Below, piece after piece: positions 20,980 to 33,178 of a stretch of DNA of 64,000 bases. Within the stretch, counting starts at the first letter, position 1. Each line of letters begins with the position of its first letter. The position numbers and the translations under genes were made by a program. The notes beneath the pieces are model-generated. The model was not told where the DNA came from and ran no database searches. It was given only the letters and a program-made list of their open reading frames with translations. The DNA is taken from contig AP026133.1 in NCBI GenBank assembly GCA_030295235.1, forward strand, positions 1,240,001 through 1,304,000. Direction: 5' to 3'. This DNA is from Fistulifera solaris (lineage: Eukaryota > Bacillariophyta > Bacillariophyceae > Naviculales > Stauroneidaceae).

Positions 20980-23007
20980 GAATAACAGTTTTTTTTACGA
21001 GAAACGTCTGAGACTTGAGATTGGAGATAGAATACATAAGCGTTATCAGTTCGCAGATGATTCGAATTACTTCTCGGCTCTCGACAGGGCAAAAACGTGC
21101 TTCTGTCGCTCGCGATACTCTTTATCAGGATTCGGTTCTTGTCGTCGTCAAAATTTGTGAGCAATTACCTTGTCGATTCGCGGGTCTTTTTCTTGCGTAT
21201 GAGGCTACTCATCAACAATTACACCGTCGACTATCAATTAATTGAAAGTGTTTTTGTTGACGTTGATGAGAGTCTTTCTTACCAGGTTTACAATTGGCAC
21301 GTCGTTATAGTGTTTGTCAAAATACTACGATGCTCATGGCGACAAAAATAAACAGGATAAGGATGGCGATAAACAGAACAAATTTGACGCTCGGGACTCC
21401 TTATTAGTCGTATGAATGAATGATACATCCGACAAAATGGGTTTTGGTTTTGGGACAAATAAATCCTTTTTTGACACCGACGAAAATCTGCCATAACCGC
21501 CGAAAAGATGGCTCTTCGTTTTTCAACAAGCATCATTCATTCTGATAACCAACACAACTCATTCAACATTTACAAGCAGGTGCAATGCATTATGTAGTAT
21601 GAATTTGAGAAGCATGCAACAGGACCTAAAGTACGACACAAGACACAAGCGTCACAAAAGATGAAACTAATTTAGGAGACGATTGCGACGCGGAAGTTGC
21701 GGCATTAGCAACAAGTCTCTTGTCCTGTTGGCCCACCAAGGCAGTACGGTTCAGCTTCGTAAAAACACACAAGATAGGGAGAGGAGTCGATCCTCCATCT
21801 TCGAAGTCCTGCACAGTTAGCTCTAATTGCGAATTCGCAATCAATTCAGTAACTTCCGTCGACGACTACGAAAGGGAACGAGAAATAACAAGGAAAAATG
21901 CAAATACCAAAACCAAGAAATCACAGAAAAGGACTCACAAATTGCAGAGCAATATTGAGGTAACAAGCTATCAAAAATTATGCAGTACATACAGAACGAA
22001 TGACGAAACCTCCTTCGACAGAATGGCTCGAAGACCATCGCAGGCAATGTTATCTACGCTCTCCCGTTCGAACGAAAAGACGCAAAAATGCCACGTCTAA
22101 CCCCATGAATAATTTAAGCAAGCAAGGAAAAGGCAACTATCAAATTCTCACTGTGGACGACCGTTCCTTGGAATACTATTCTCCATATCCTGGGCATCCC
22201 AAGCCGAACGTGAGGAAACAACGAGGTATCACATTAAGAGGAACAAAGATGCATTTAATCGAACAGTGAGATAAATCCTTTTGTAAAGTTGTCGAAGCGA
22301 CAAGAAATAATGCTTTCAATAGCAAATCTTAAAACGCTGGATGCGACTTATCAGACAAAATCTCTTGTGGAGGGTTCGTGTTTGTCAACACAGATTTCAT
22401 ACACTTCATTGTGTACGCGAAAGCTGGGATCAAATTTGTATCGAATCATTTTAATATTTATGGCTTGTCCATCATATTAAAATTGTTGGAACCAAGTACA
22501 TTGTATTGATGAAAAATATGCGCGCGTGGCAATGAGGGCATGCCAAGAAGCGTCGCTCCAGCGTTGTCGATAACCAAATTATCATCAACTTATTACGTGG
22601 AAGAAAAGTATTACCATTGAAAATGCATCAAAAGTAATTACTTCTTAGATGATGCGAAACACAGAAAAGAAGGCCAATACCCAATCGGAGTAATAGACTG
22701 AAATCTACGGCATAATTTTTGCTCCAGCGACTGCGCATTCCAGACACAACTTTCTATAACATAGCATTAGAAGATAGCAACAAAAGAAATAAGTTTTATC
22801 ATGGTTGCGAAAATCACGAAGGCGAGCAGAAAGCTTTTGTGAATAGCTTGATTCATGACTGAAATTCAGTCTTGAGTGATCACCGTCGTCGCATTTGACG
22901 ATGTCGCGATACTTGAGCTTTCTTTCCTTTTCTTTGCCCTTCGTAATCATTTCTCTACTTGCCTTGTTCTTTCAACGAGAAGAGATAGTGTGGTTGCTCT
23001 GTCGATG
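20980..23007. other. Two-kilobase gene-poor stretch
   Basis: Short open frames on both strands, none with a recognisable family. A phrase near 22856-22880 (CTGAAATTCAGTCTTGAG) weakly recalls the 139-bp repeat. A plus-strand frame of 89 codons at 22000-22269 could be an exon but has no supporting features. Confidence 0.4.
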
Positions 23008-24130
23008 GCATTTTTCACGCCGAAAAAGACATCTGTATCTGTAGAACAGAATCCTCCTCCTCCGCCGCCTTCCATTCGCTGGGGTATCATCGGACTCGGA
23101 GATGTTACACGACAAAAGAGCGGGCCGCCTTTCTGGAAATGTGAAGGCAGTGAGTTAGTAGTTGTCATGAGAAGGACACCGGGGAAAGCGTAATAATTTG
23201 TGAAACAAGTACCCGGAAGCCGATGCGTCGGCTACGACACTTTAGAGGCCTTTTTGCAGCATTCTGGCCTCGATGCGGTCTATGTAGCAACCAGGCCAGG
23301 GACGCACCTGGAGATTTGCAAAGCAGCAGCTACAGCCGGTATAATAGTATACGTGAGAAGCCAGTCGGTCTTTGTGCGGTCGGAAACGGCCAGCATCTTG
23401 AAAGCAGTCGGTGCAGATAAGCTAGACACGGCCTACATCAGTCGAGCTTATCCACGCACCGAGGCGGTACGGTAATTTCTGAAAGAAGGGGCAACTGGTG
23501 ACAGGATTACCTCTGTTTCGAATGTACTTCACGGGAAGCGGTAGCGAGACTTGGTGGCCCTATGCCCTGGCGGCCGGATCCAGCCCAGTCTGGTGGTAGA
23601 TTGATTATGGACGTTGCCTGCCATGTCGTGGATCGGATCGACTGGTTCTGTGGTCCTATTACAATTTTGATGGCAGAAGCAAAACGAAAAGAGCTGGGAA
23701 CCGGAGTCGAAGACTACGTACACTTCGGGGGGTTCCTACAACAAGCGAAATGGATGGCACTGCCTCCGATGAAAACGCCTGTGTCAGTTCGCGAGTGGAA
23801 TTTTGCGTCGGTGCAGAATCTAGATGAATTAATTATTCGAGGTTGATATAGAAGCTTCGCGAATGGTGCCATGAGTGCTATGGCCCCATCTATGTATTAG
23901 ACAATGCTGACAAGGTCGAACGTGTCGTCGACAATTTTGAAGTGCCTGAACATACAGCACAAGCCATGATCCAAGCAGTTACGGACGACCTACGGGGGGA
24001 ATTCGGAAGGCCGCCTTTCTTTTCAAAGGCAAATGTGCATTGCGAACAAGTATGATTCTAGACACAGCTTTACAAGGATACATTGGTAACAGGGACGACA
24101 GATTTTGGGAATCGATCGATTCTCAGGTAA
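23008..24130 (+). pseudogene. Gfo/Idh/MocA-family oxidoreductase, decayed
   Basis: The start codes for a clear NAD(P)-binding Rossmann motif (IRWGIIGLGDVTRQKSGPPF) after a Pro run. Further on come DAVYVATRPGTHLEICKAA, then pieces of the substrate domain (AYISRAYPRTEAVR, MDVACHVVDRIDWFCGPI) and a C-terminal piece near 23900-24000 (HTAQAMIQAVTDDL). These lie in all three plus frames, with stops at about 23191 and 23473 and several frame changes. Intact relatives are dehydrogenases of sugars, inositols or similar alcohols of about 330-400 residues. The damage goes beyond simple homopolymer slips, so this looks like a true pseudogene. Confidence 0.85.
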
Positions 24131-24662
24131 CCAGTATAGTTATTGCGTAGTAGTTCATACAGCATCTGAGCATTCGCTCCGCGGCAGCGAATCAATTGCC
24201 TGATAATGTTTCTGACGTTAGACAAAGACTTGCCTGTTGCAGAAAAAAGCTCGCTTTACTCTAAGACTACGGAACTACTAAACGCATTGATGAACTGTTG
24301 ATCAAGCCCGCCAAAATGAGCATTTTTTGGTTTCCAACCAGGTATCCCATGAACTGCTCGTGACATTAGATTGATTCCAAATATTGCCCTGAGCAGGTTA
24401 TGAGAGAGCGGTCTTTGACTTGTCTACGCTCTTGATGGGACGGTGGAAAAGCTGCGATTATGCTTGATGGAGTTACATTGTGAGTTACGACTGCACAGAT
24501 CTGGAGAGCTCTCTTTCTTAACTGCTACAGCCAGAAAGTGGGGCAATGCGGGTTGTGCTTCCTTCTTAACTGATTGCAAAGGAGGGCGTCTTCTGACGTT
24601 TAGGTAGGTGGGGAGATAAATATAGCTTGTCGTCTTTAAACTTGGTGTTTGCGGCGCAATCA
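24131..24662. other. Intergenic, no gene seen
   Basis: About 530 bases between the pseudogene and the 3' end of the next minus-strand gene. No recognisable element. Confidence 0.45.
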
Positions 24663-25194
24663 TCAGTCCAGTGATCCGTCTCTTTTCCGCTGTATCTTGC
24701 TTTTTCTTTTTCTTGCTGTTGCAATTTCATTTGCAACTACTTTGATGCTTTGTAATGAATGCGCACTCTTTTGGAGCCATTCCTCTCTTAGTTTAACAGA
24801 GATTCGCTGCACTTGTTTTGGTGAGCCAAATACACGTTCAAACTCTTCCAATGAGCAAAAACGATCCGACTTTACCGGAGTCCAGGCCAGCGATAATGGA
24901 GCTCCTTGAGAGCAGGATGGATTCTGTGGCGTAACAGATGTTACCGTTAGCGTATCATGAACCTTTAAAGCCAATTTTACTAGAATACTTACATCTCCAA
25001 GCGTTACCTTGTGTGTTCTGACATGAACAGAGCCAAATCGAACGACTTCGACGTGGGACCAATTCTTCTTGATGGTCAACGGATAGGCTTTCAGCCGACT
25101 CATTCAGGTAAAAGTCTGAGCTTTCTGACCAATCCGAAAAATCACTTAGTGAAAAACTGGCAAAGCTCGCATAATGTATATCCGTGGCTTCCAT
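24663..25194 (-). CDS. LGDNPSCS-family protein, copy 1 (two exons, one frame break)
   Basis: Exon 1 is 25194-24993 and exon 2 is 24923-24663. The 69-bp intron has GTAAGT and CACAG ends and falls exactly after LGD, as in the paralogue at 32234-32920. The product reads MEATDIHYASFASFSLSDFS, then VVRFGSVHVRTHKVTLGD and NPSCSQGAPLSLAW, then DRFCSLEEFERVF and a basic tail. Exon 1 needs a one-base change near 25055-25070 to stay in frame. I recognise this layout (RFGxVxVRxHxxTLGDNPxxSxGxPLTLxW) as a family I associate with diatoms, with no known function. The young LTR element begins about 165 bp upstream of its start. Confidence 0.75.
24924..24992 (-). other. Intron of LGDNPSCS copy 1
   Basis: Minus-strand donor GTAAGT at 24992-24987 and acceptor CAG at 24926-24924, 69 bp. 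Same codon position as the 108-bp intron of copy 2, whereas the intron sequences themselves do not look alike. Confidence 0.8.
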
Positions 25195-25359
25195 TTCTTT
25201 TTCGTTTTGATATAAATTGCAGTCTTGTTCAAGGCTATTAATTATGAAAAGTAAGAATGATGAAAGATGTTGTGATGATGATATTTTCTTTCTCTCTTCA
25301 CACCAAAGATTGTTTGCTGTTCCTTTCATCACTTTTTTTCTCATTTTCTCGTTTCTCCA

Positions 25360-25583
25360 TGCCGTGCCCTCACGATAAGGACAATTCGCGAAATGAAAAT
25401 TGTAAGCTAAAGGTGAGTTACTCTATTTGACGAGCGGATCCAGGAGGATCCGCTAGGAACAATGAAGATTCATGCAAGTCTGGAACCTTCGCTTGTTCCC
25501 GTGCTTCCAAGACTAATACGTAGAGATGACGTCAGCAACTCATGGAGACAGAAAAGGTTAGGGATGAGCCGTAGGCCAGCGCA
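25360..25583 (-). repeat. 3' LTR of the Gypsy element
   Basis: 224 bp with TG...CA ends. It matches 30151-30372 along its whole length apart from two short length differences. It contains the perfect hairpin GCGGATCC-AGGA-GGATCCGC. Confidence 0.9.
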
Positions 25584-28500
25584 TACTGCCTCTCAAGGGG
25601 GGTCTGAGATGAAACGGGAGCAGAGGAACCTTGTAAATAGGAGAAAACCTCTACTGTCGATATGGTTTGACGCGACGAATGGAAATTCGTTCGATCGTGA
25701 AGGCATTTCGTCGAATGCTGATGGTACCATTGGTATGGACTTGGACAATCGTAAATGGTCCGTACGCACGAGGCGCAAGTTTAGAAGGATTGTCGGCTAA
25801 TTTTAGCACTTTATCACCAATACGATAATCGTACGAAAATCTTTTGCGATTAGCTAGAATCATACGCTTGTCAATAAGTTGTTGACGATGTTGTTGGATA
25901 TTAATCCAATCTGCAACGACCGGTAGGTCGAGAAGCATGTCCCGGCCAAAAACAAGTGACCCAGGTGTTGCTTTTAAACCGCTGTGCAACGAAGCGCGTA
26001 TTGCATACATGCAATTGGCCAAGGCAGTGTCGACCATTTGTTTACCACTGGTAATGCCTGTGGAAGTGGCTAAGCGCGTCATGGTGCGAAGGGTGTTACC
26101 GACGACCTGATGCATGCGCTCACAAATTGAATTCCCTTGGGGATTTTTTGACCGTAGTAGGACGTGGAGTGATATGATTTTCCGCAAGTAGTGTTTGAAA
26201 ACCGTTACCGGTAAATTCAGTACCGTTGTCGTAAGTAACACTTACTGGTTTTGGATAGCGTGATAACCACACGTTATTGAATTGCATAGCAACGTGGTCT
26301 GACGTTTTATTGTCGAGTCGGACGAGCTCCGTCAGATGTGTGACTGGGTCGATCATTGTCAACGCAATAAATGTTTCATCGTAACCATGAAGATTGAGAG
26401 TCCACGGACCAATCAGGTCAACGTGAACTTCACGCCATGGATGGGCGGAGGCTTCGCGGGGCGCAGTTTCGCCATAGCCACGGGAAGGCGGTTTAGCCAT
26501 TTGGCATTCGTCACACTTGGCAACAATTTGCTCGATGACATCACGAAGTTTCGTGTTGTACAAGTGGATGCCGATGGTGTCTTCAAGACGCCGCTGGCCA
26601 AGATGACCAAGAGTGTGATGATACCACTCGACTGCCGGACGAAGTAATTCGTCTGGAAGGTAAACCTTCCAAGGTTCTGAGGGTGCTGGGATGTAGCAGC
26701 AGAGCTCGAGGTCAGGGGCAAGTTGATTCATCAGAAATTTTTCTGGATGTTTTTCGCGCAGAAGGTTTAGCCGGGCGTCCCTCAGCTGTGCTTCGCGGAT
26801 TGTTCGGTAGTCGACTACGAACGGAACCACCTCGGTGGGTGGTAGGTTGACAAAACAATCTAAAAGATCAGAGTCGTCAAGTGCCATGGAACTTTGTGTG
26901 TCTCGCGCAGGCAAGTCTGCGCCGGAACCGGGATTTTTGTTTTCATCGAATGAAAGCCGTGACAATGCATCAGCAAGAGGGTTATCAATGCCCTTTATGT
27001 GATAGAGTTTGATACCAAACTCTTCCAAGCAGAGTCCCCAGCGAATTACTCGCTGGGATTGTGTTGACAAATCGGAAGAACCGACGTTGTTGAGGTGGTC
27101 TGTATAGACATGGAGGTCAGGGCAACCGTAGAGCATAGTTTTAAATTCTTTAAGAACTTCAACAACTGATAGTAACTCTTTTTCACCAACGGTGTAGTTG
27201 CGTTGAGCTGCATTGAGCTTCTTTGACCAGTAGGCGACTGGAGCGCCTTCTTGCATGATAACAGCACCCATTTGGGTGTCGCTGGCATCTGTATAGATGT
27301 GAAATGGTTTGTTATGATCCGGGTATCGGAGGAATGCATCTTTGGCGAGAAGAGCTTTTATCTGCGCGAATGATTTGTTTATTGCTTCTGTCCAGATGAG
27401 TTTTGCGTTACCGCTAGAAACAGCAGTTAATGGAGCCAGAACTCCAGAGCGTTGTCGCCACATGTCGCGATAAAAGTTTACCGCGCCGAGGAAAGAGCGG
27501 AGTGCTTTCTTTGTTTTTGGATTGTTGATCGCGAGGATCGCATTGATTTTCTTACGCCAAGGCTTGAGCCCTGTCGGAGTAAGCCAGTAACCTAGCCAGT
27601 CGGTTTCTTGAACCCCCCACTCACATTTGAGTGGATTCACAGTGAAGTTATTATCTTGTAAGATAGTTAAGACTTTATCAAGCGATTTGATATGATCAGT
27701 CCAGGAATTGGAAAAGCAGCCTACATCGTCGATGTAGCAGTTGACTTCGTCGAGTTGACGGAAGAGATCTTCCATGACTTCTTGAGCGATGTCAGGGGCC
27801 ATTGATATGCCCATCGGTAGACGATTATATCTATAGTTGCCGAAAGGCGTGCAGATGACGCAAAGGTCCTTGCTTTCTTCGGTGAGTTCGAAGGTGTAGT
27901 AATGCATCGAGACATCAATTTTGGAGAAAAAAAAACTGTAGCCCGATCGTTGCGACAAAATGTCGGTTATTTTTGGGATAGGATAAACCTTTCGTTTAAT
28001 AACTTTATTAAGTTCTCTGAAATCAGAAATCCAGCGAACGCGACCGTCCTTTTGGTATAATAAAGGATGGAGCGAGCCATTCGTTTGCTCCGCAAGGAGA
28101 CAAGACGCCAATTTGGACGAGCCGTTCGATTTCGGCTTTGAACGTTTTCAAATGATAACGAGAAACACCGTAAGGTCGTTTTGCGACGGGTGTTGCGCCG
28201 GGTTGGAGTTCGAGATGAACTTTTTTGCGATGATATTTACCGAGCTGTCCGGAGAAAAGCTTTTTATATTTTGAAAATAGTTGCGCGAGGTCCTGCCTCT
28301 GTGATGGTGTGAGATGTTTCTGTTGCAAAGCAACGGAAGTCGGATCGACTGATTCGTATTTAGATTCAAGAATATCTTTGGATTTATATCCTGCCTCTCG
28401 GGCAATCTGTTCACGAAAGGTGAGGCGATCGTTAAAGGATCATCGGCGTGTTCGGAAACAAACGACGCGGAGGGTTGATTTGCGAAATAATCGGCAGGCC

Positions 28501-30150
28501 GAAATGGAATCATTTCGTCGAGCCATCGCACAGTGAGAGTAGAACTCAAAATGTCTATACCCAATGGGATAAGAACGTCATTACCTAGAATGATATCGTA
28601 GATAGAAGTATCATTATTGAATACTGTGGCTTTGATATTGCCGTTTATCTTCAACGAAGTTGAGAATTCAGGAAGCATCATTTCTGATAAAATGACTTCG
28701 TGGCGATGTACTTCAGTACCGTGAATGCCTTGGACTTTACGTCCGGGGACCGTAGTTGGTTGAGTACCCTTAGGTAAAGCGCGACGGTTGATAAATGTTT
28801 TATCGGAACCTGAGTCAAAAAGAATTCGAAGAATTCGCTGATTCGGTAGATTTTGAATTGTTTTACAATACATAGTGGTGATTGGACGGACAGTCGTTGA
28901 GATGTAGTTGATACTACCAGTGTTAGGCATTAGACTAATGTCGGAAGTACCCGAATGGTACATTGCGTCACATAGTGCAGCGAAGTCCGGGTGGACCTTT
29001 TTGTCATTTTCCTCGCTAGGAGGCGGAGCCATTTGATTGGCTGAGGAATAGGACAGAAAAATTTGTTCACTCGAGGTGAGGAAAGCATGCTCATTCGACG
29101 ACACGTCTGAAAGGCTGGTGATGATATGCGCGCCGAAATCGGCTGCATTGGAGTAAGTTGATCCATAAGGGTCGATAAAGACTCGTTGGTCGATTGATGA
29201 GGCGTGGATAACATCGTTATCGCGAGGGATGAATGACGATTCCCACGTTGAGGTGGCGATGTCCCAACCAGTTAATCTGGCCACGACATGCGCCGTGTCG
29301 GTCGCAACGTTTGTTGCATTAATGAAATTATTGGACAAAAACGTTCCATGAATATCCACTAATGTGGAGGGAGGGGCATTATTATGCTGATGCGCGACGT
29401 TATTGTTCGATGCTCGCGACTGAGTTGCAAACGAAGCTGTCGACAATGCGATTTTTGTCGAATCGCGTCGACTCGTTTTCTTTTAACATTGTTAAAGTTG
29501 TGCCCTTTAAGGTGCTTTTTAGTTCGAATAATATTCTTTTGATTTTTGTGTTTATTTTTATATTTGTTTGTAAGTTTACGGTGACCGTGTTTTGCTTTTG
29601 ATTTGAAACGAAGTTTGTGATGATGCGGTTCTGTCGCGAGAACGGATGAACAAGGAGAAAAATACTCCGCAATGAAGCAATCAATAGTGTTGTTGAACGA
29701 TTCAACGGATGTTGAGGGCTGGTTGTCCACAATGGAATGCCAAGTGCGATTGAGGTTCGGCGGAACCAGAGTGCGAGGAAAGACCTCGAAAAGCGCCGAT
29801 CCAATGGATGCGACTGGAACAACGGACGTGATAGTCGCAGAAATTCGATTGATGTGATCCATCAAGGTGTCAGAATTGACTGGTTGGTCCATAATAAGAG
29901 GAAATTCGCGTTCATAGGACGTCTTGTTGATTGTGAACCGAATGTTCTGGGTGATCTCCATCGGGGAGGCGTCGTCGTGAAGACTGTTGTTGATGTTTGG
30001 TACATGTTCAAAGAACGATGTGTTCATTGTAGAACCGTTGTTGGTCTGTGAAAGACTTTCTTTGTTTATGCTGTTCATCGCGGAACGGGGGATATTTCTC
30101 ATGTTAGAGATGAATGTTTTGAAAAAAAAAATTTCAGCGAGTGATCACTA

Positions 30151-30372
30151 TGCCGTGCCCTACGATAAGGACAATTGCGAAATGAAAATTGTAAGCTAAA
30201 GGTGAGTTACTCTATTTGACGAGCGGATCCAGGAGGATCCGCTAGGAACAATGAAGATTCATGCAAGTCTGGAACCTTCGCTTGTTCCCGTGCTTCCAAG
30301 ACTAATACGTAGAGATGACGTCAGCAACTCATGGAGACAGAAAAGGTTAGGGATGAGCCGTAGGCCAGCGCA
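30151..30372 (-). repeat. 5' LTR of the Gypsy element
   Basis: 222 bp, TG...CA, near-identical to 25360-25583. On the minus strand it lies upstream of the gag-like region, which sets the element's direction. Confidence 0.9.
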
Positions 30373-31237
30373 CTCAATATAGAAGACCTAAAAACTAAAA
30401 ACAGCACAGAGCGAAGTCTCTACATAAAACAAAGTACAAGAGAATGCGAAATGAGAAGTCGCGTCAAGCGCTGACCTTATGTGTTTCGTGGTACTTTACA
30501 CTATCAAAATATTTATGTGCAACAGATGTCAGAAAACCTTTAAGCATTGTTAGCTCTTCTTTCTACTTTTTTACTACAGAGTATTACCTGGCATATGAGA
30601 ATATTCAATATGCCGTTTCTTTTTCTACGATTAGTGGGCTTAAGGTCAACTGTCAACTACTTTTGTTTTTTGTTAATCTTACAGAGTAGCATATAGCCAT
30701 ATAGACTAATTCTTGGTTTGTTTGTACTCCGTAGATGAAAGAAGCTCGTAGCTCGTAGCTCGAGCCTCGTGCTCGTGCCTGCTCTCTGCTCTCTCCTCTA
30801 AGGACTTATAAATTTACTCCCCTCTACCCTCTACTGGTACTTCACGTACCAGTACTTTGTATTGTGCCTCGCATCGTGCCTCGTACATGATAAGCAGGAT
30901 GAAGACTCCTCTCTCTCAGAGAGACTATTTCTCGCGTCAGAAAAGAAAAAAGTGGTGTATTGTAAAAGTTTTTGTTGCTTGTTGCTATTTGCGAGCCTCT
31001 CTATTTGCTATTTGCATTCATTGACAACTTCCGTCATTTCTCGTTCAATTCATGTTTCAAAATATCTTGGAAACCGCTCCCCATCATGTCGAAGACCATC
31101 AAAGAAACGGACAGCTACCGGCACGAATCAAACTGATCGTTTAATCGGGTCGAATAAAAATACATGTGCTGACTTCATAAATTTTAATTACGACAGACCA
31201 ATCATCACAAAAGGGCGAAAGAAGCTCGAATAACGCC
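30373..31237. other. Intergenic, low-complexity patches
   Basis: About 865 bases. A short-tandem patch of GCTCGTAGCTCGTAGCTCG type lies near 30745-30800. No gene seen before the SWIM gene. Confidence 0.45.
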
Positions 31238-31951
31238 ATGATTCCCTTGCGCAAACAAGTCATTGACGCCTATCTTGGTTCCACCGACTTCCGTGGTTGT
31301 CAAGACATTTCCAGTATTCATTTACAATATGAGGAAGACCATTCGGGGAAAATGATTGCTCATGTTGAAGCCAAAATTCCTGCTTCTACCACCAATCAGC
31401 GCGACTATGACATCTCTGTTCGGATCCACCCTCAAGGAAATTCAATCTACAGCTCGTCCTGCACGTGCCCCATTCTAGGCAAATGCAAGCACATTCACAA
31501 AGTGCTTTATCGGATACGTCAATCGCGCGAGATTCCTATTCCTCCTCCAAGTGCTCAGCATTTGGAACGTGTCGCTCGTCGCGAACGGCTCGCCGATCAG
31601 ATGGAGCATGCCTCTGTTTATATCGCCTTTGCGTGCAAATCGGAACTGGATAGTGGAAGCGATTACTACCGCTCCCAATTTGTTCGAGATAAGTATGATC
31701 AGGAAGTGTTGGGAGTATTCTTTTCCTTGAAAGAAGCCAACCTCCGCGCCAAAAAGTATGTTCGGGAGGATTTGGGTCATGAGGTCGATGATGATGATGA
31801 AGAAGAAGACGATGAAGAAGATGACGATTATGGCGAGGATGAATTTGATTGGGACGATGAAGATTTTGGTCCTGATGATAGCAATGAGTACAATAAAGTT
31901 TGGGTCGATCGGTTCGCGATTGAAAATGCTTCGCGTCACTTTCATACGTGA
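31238..31951 (+). CDS. SWIM zinc-finger protein
   Basis: A 237-residue protein. Residues about 60-100 match a SWIM finger (CxCxnCxH): SSCTCPILGKCKHIHKVLYR, preceded by the usual beta strands (YDISVRIHPQG). A second conserved-looking part follows (SVYIAFACKSELD, VLGVFFSLKEANLRAKKYV). An Asp/Glu run (DDDDEEEDDEEDDD) and a short tail end the protein. SWIM domains bind DNA or protein partners and occur in transposases, kinases and recombination factors; here no other catalytic domain is present. The ATG at 31238 (gccATGatt) is the first in frame after nearby upstream stops in the other frames. Confidence 0.8.
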   Translation: MIPLRKQVIDAYLGSTDFRGCQDISSIHLQYEEDHSGKMIAHVEAKIPASTTNQRDYDISVRIHPQGNSIYSSSCTCPILGKCKHIHKVLYRIRQSREIPIPPPSAQHLERVARRERLADQMEHASVYIAFACKSELDSGSDYYRSQFVRDKYDQEVLGVFFSLKEANLRAKKYVREDLGHEVDDDDEEEDDEEDDDYGEDEFDWDDEDFGPDDSNEYNKVWVDRFAIENASRHFHT

Positions 31952-32233
31952 AAGGTTTATGAAGAGAATGCATGTAGGGAACGAAAAGTTAAGAACGTTT
32001 GTGTCAAGCTTTCTAAGTCTAATATGGACGTATAGGTGATTACTGCTGCGTATCTGTTGCATCATTACTTTGCAGAGTGTTTCAAATTAATATCTTGGTA
32101 GCCTGCGACACCCCTTCTGCCTGTTCGTAGAGATGACTTGCATCGTCATGAAGGGAGGGGTCACACTTTTCTATTACTCCGTATCTTTGTTCATAGTGTC
32201 TATGTTTGCTTCTATTGCCTTGATACGCTGCCA

Positions 32234-32920
32234 TTAGACTCGTTGGACTGTTGATTGCTCCAAAGGCGATTCATCCAGGCTACCCGTACGTTGCGATCGC
32301 CGTGGTGGTGTCGCCGACGCTCGTTCGACGGTGGAAGGTCGTTGTTGTTCAGCTGTTTCTCTTCGTTGATGTTTTATTTCGACGATTTCATTTGTAGCAC
32401 GGATGAGACTCGCTCTCGAATGACCGTTAGTTCTCAGCCATCCTTCTCTTGTTTTTGCAGACACTCGTCGCGGTGCTGCCGGCGCACCACGTAGCTCCTC
32501 AAATTCTTCTACAGAACAAAATCGATCGGATAGTACAGGATTCCATGCGAGGGTCATGGGTGCTCCTTTCGAACAAGAAGGATTCTTTTCAGGGGAAACA
32601 AAATGAGCCGTCAGAGAGACAATGAGTTTAAAAACCATGAGAAGGTGACCGATTTGAAGGATGGCTCTACTCAATCAAGTACCGGTACTTACATCTCCAA
32701 GAACGACTTTGTGCGTTTGCACACGAACCGACCCAAATCGAACGCGTCCTCCAATTCTTTCATTCGCAAGAGTAATGGCTTCCAGAATATCAGCAGAGTT
32801 CTCTGAGTTATCGGAAAATTCAAAGTCCTCCACATCCAGGTCGTTCCAGGCATCAGCCAGAGACACGAAACTCTCGACTGTCGTTTCTCTTTTCGGTCGC
32901 ATTCTCTCTATTCGCTCCAT
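32234..32920 (-). CDS. LGDNPSCS-family protein, copy 2 (two exons, intact)
   Basis: Exon 1 is 32920-32693 and exon 2 is 32584-32234, with a 108-bp GTAAGT...AG intron after LGD. The product, about 192 residues, reads MERIERMRPKRETTVESFVS, an acidic linker (NDLDVEDFEFSDNSENS), VRFGSVRVQTHKVVLGD, NPSCSKGAPMTLAW, DRFCSVEEFEELRG, then a basic region and a Ser/Thr/Arg-rich tail. It is paralogous to the gene at 24663-25194. The family, as I recall it, is large in diatoms and uncharacterised. No membrane helix or targeting signal is seen. Unlike copy 1 it needs no frame repair. Confidence 0.85.
32585..32692 (-). other. Intron of LGDNPSCS copy 2
   Basis: Donor GTAAGT at 32692-32687, acceptor AG at 32586-32585, 108 bp. 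It sits at the same codon boundary as in copy 1. Confidence 0.8.
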
Positions 32921-33149
32921 TCTTTATAACGTTGATTGGAGAGTCGCTTTTTTGCTACTACTAGGGATCTCTTGACTCAATTTTGAAATCGTCTTTTTGT
33001 TTTTTCTTACTGACTTGATAAAGGTTTTCGTTTTACTGGATTTGCAACGCAACGACATCATTATCTCTTGGTGCTCCATCACTTCCCCAAACCTACATGC
33101 TTGCTACCAGGTAATGGTACTTGTCCCTGTAAAAGCTTCCGCGCTGCGA

Positions 33150-33178
33150 AGTCACCAGTCACCAGTCACCAGTCACCA
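33150..33178. repeat. TCACCAG heptamer tandem repeat
   Basis: About four copies of a 7-bp unit (AGTCACC) upstream of the TMEM19-like gene. Confidence 0.8.

Larger units (their letters stand above)
25360..30372 (-). mobile_element. Ty3/Gypsy-type LTR retrotransposon, young, broken
   Basis: A 5.0-kb element on the minus strand with near-identical LTRs at both ends. In order from its 5' end it carries a gag-like region, an aspartic protease (DSGS motif), reverse transcriptase (YIDD), RNase H and an integrase with its zinc-binding HHCC region and catalytic core. The order RT-RNaseH-integrase and the RT sequence place it with Ty3/Gypsy rather than Copia. The flanking five bases are similar but not identical (CTCCA and CTCAA). 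The near-identity of the LTRs means insertion was recent. The coding region looks broken, with about four breaks, some of which could be frameshifting normal for the family. Confidence 0.9.

Noticed and set aside
22000-22269. 89-codon plus-strand gene
   Set aside because: No recognisable motif, no neighbouring exon and no good start context; left as unassigned spacer.
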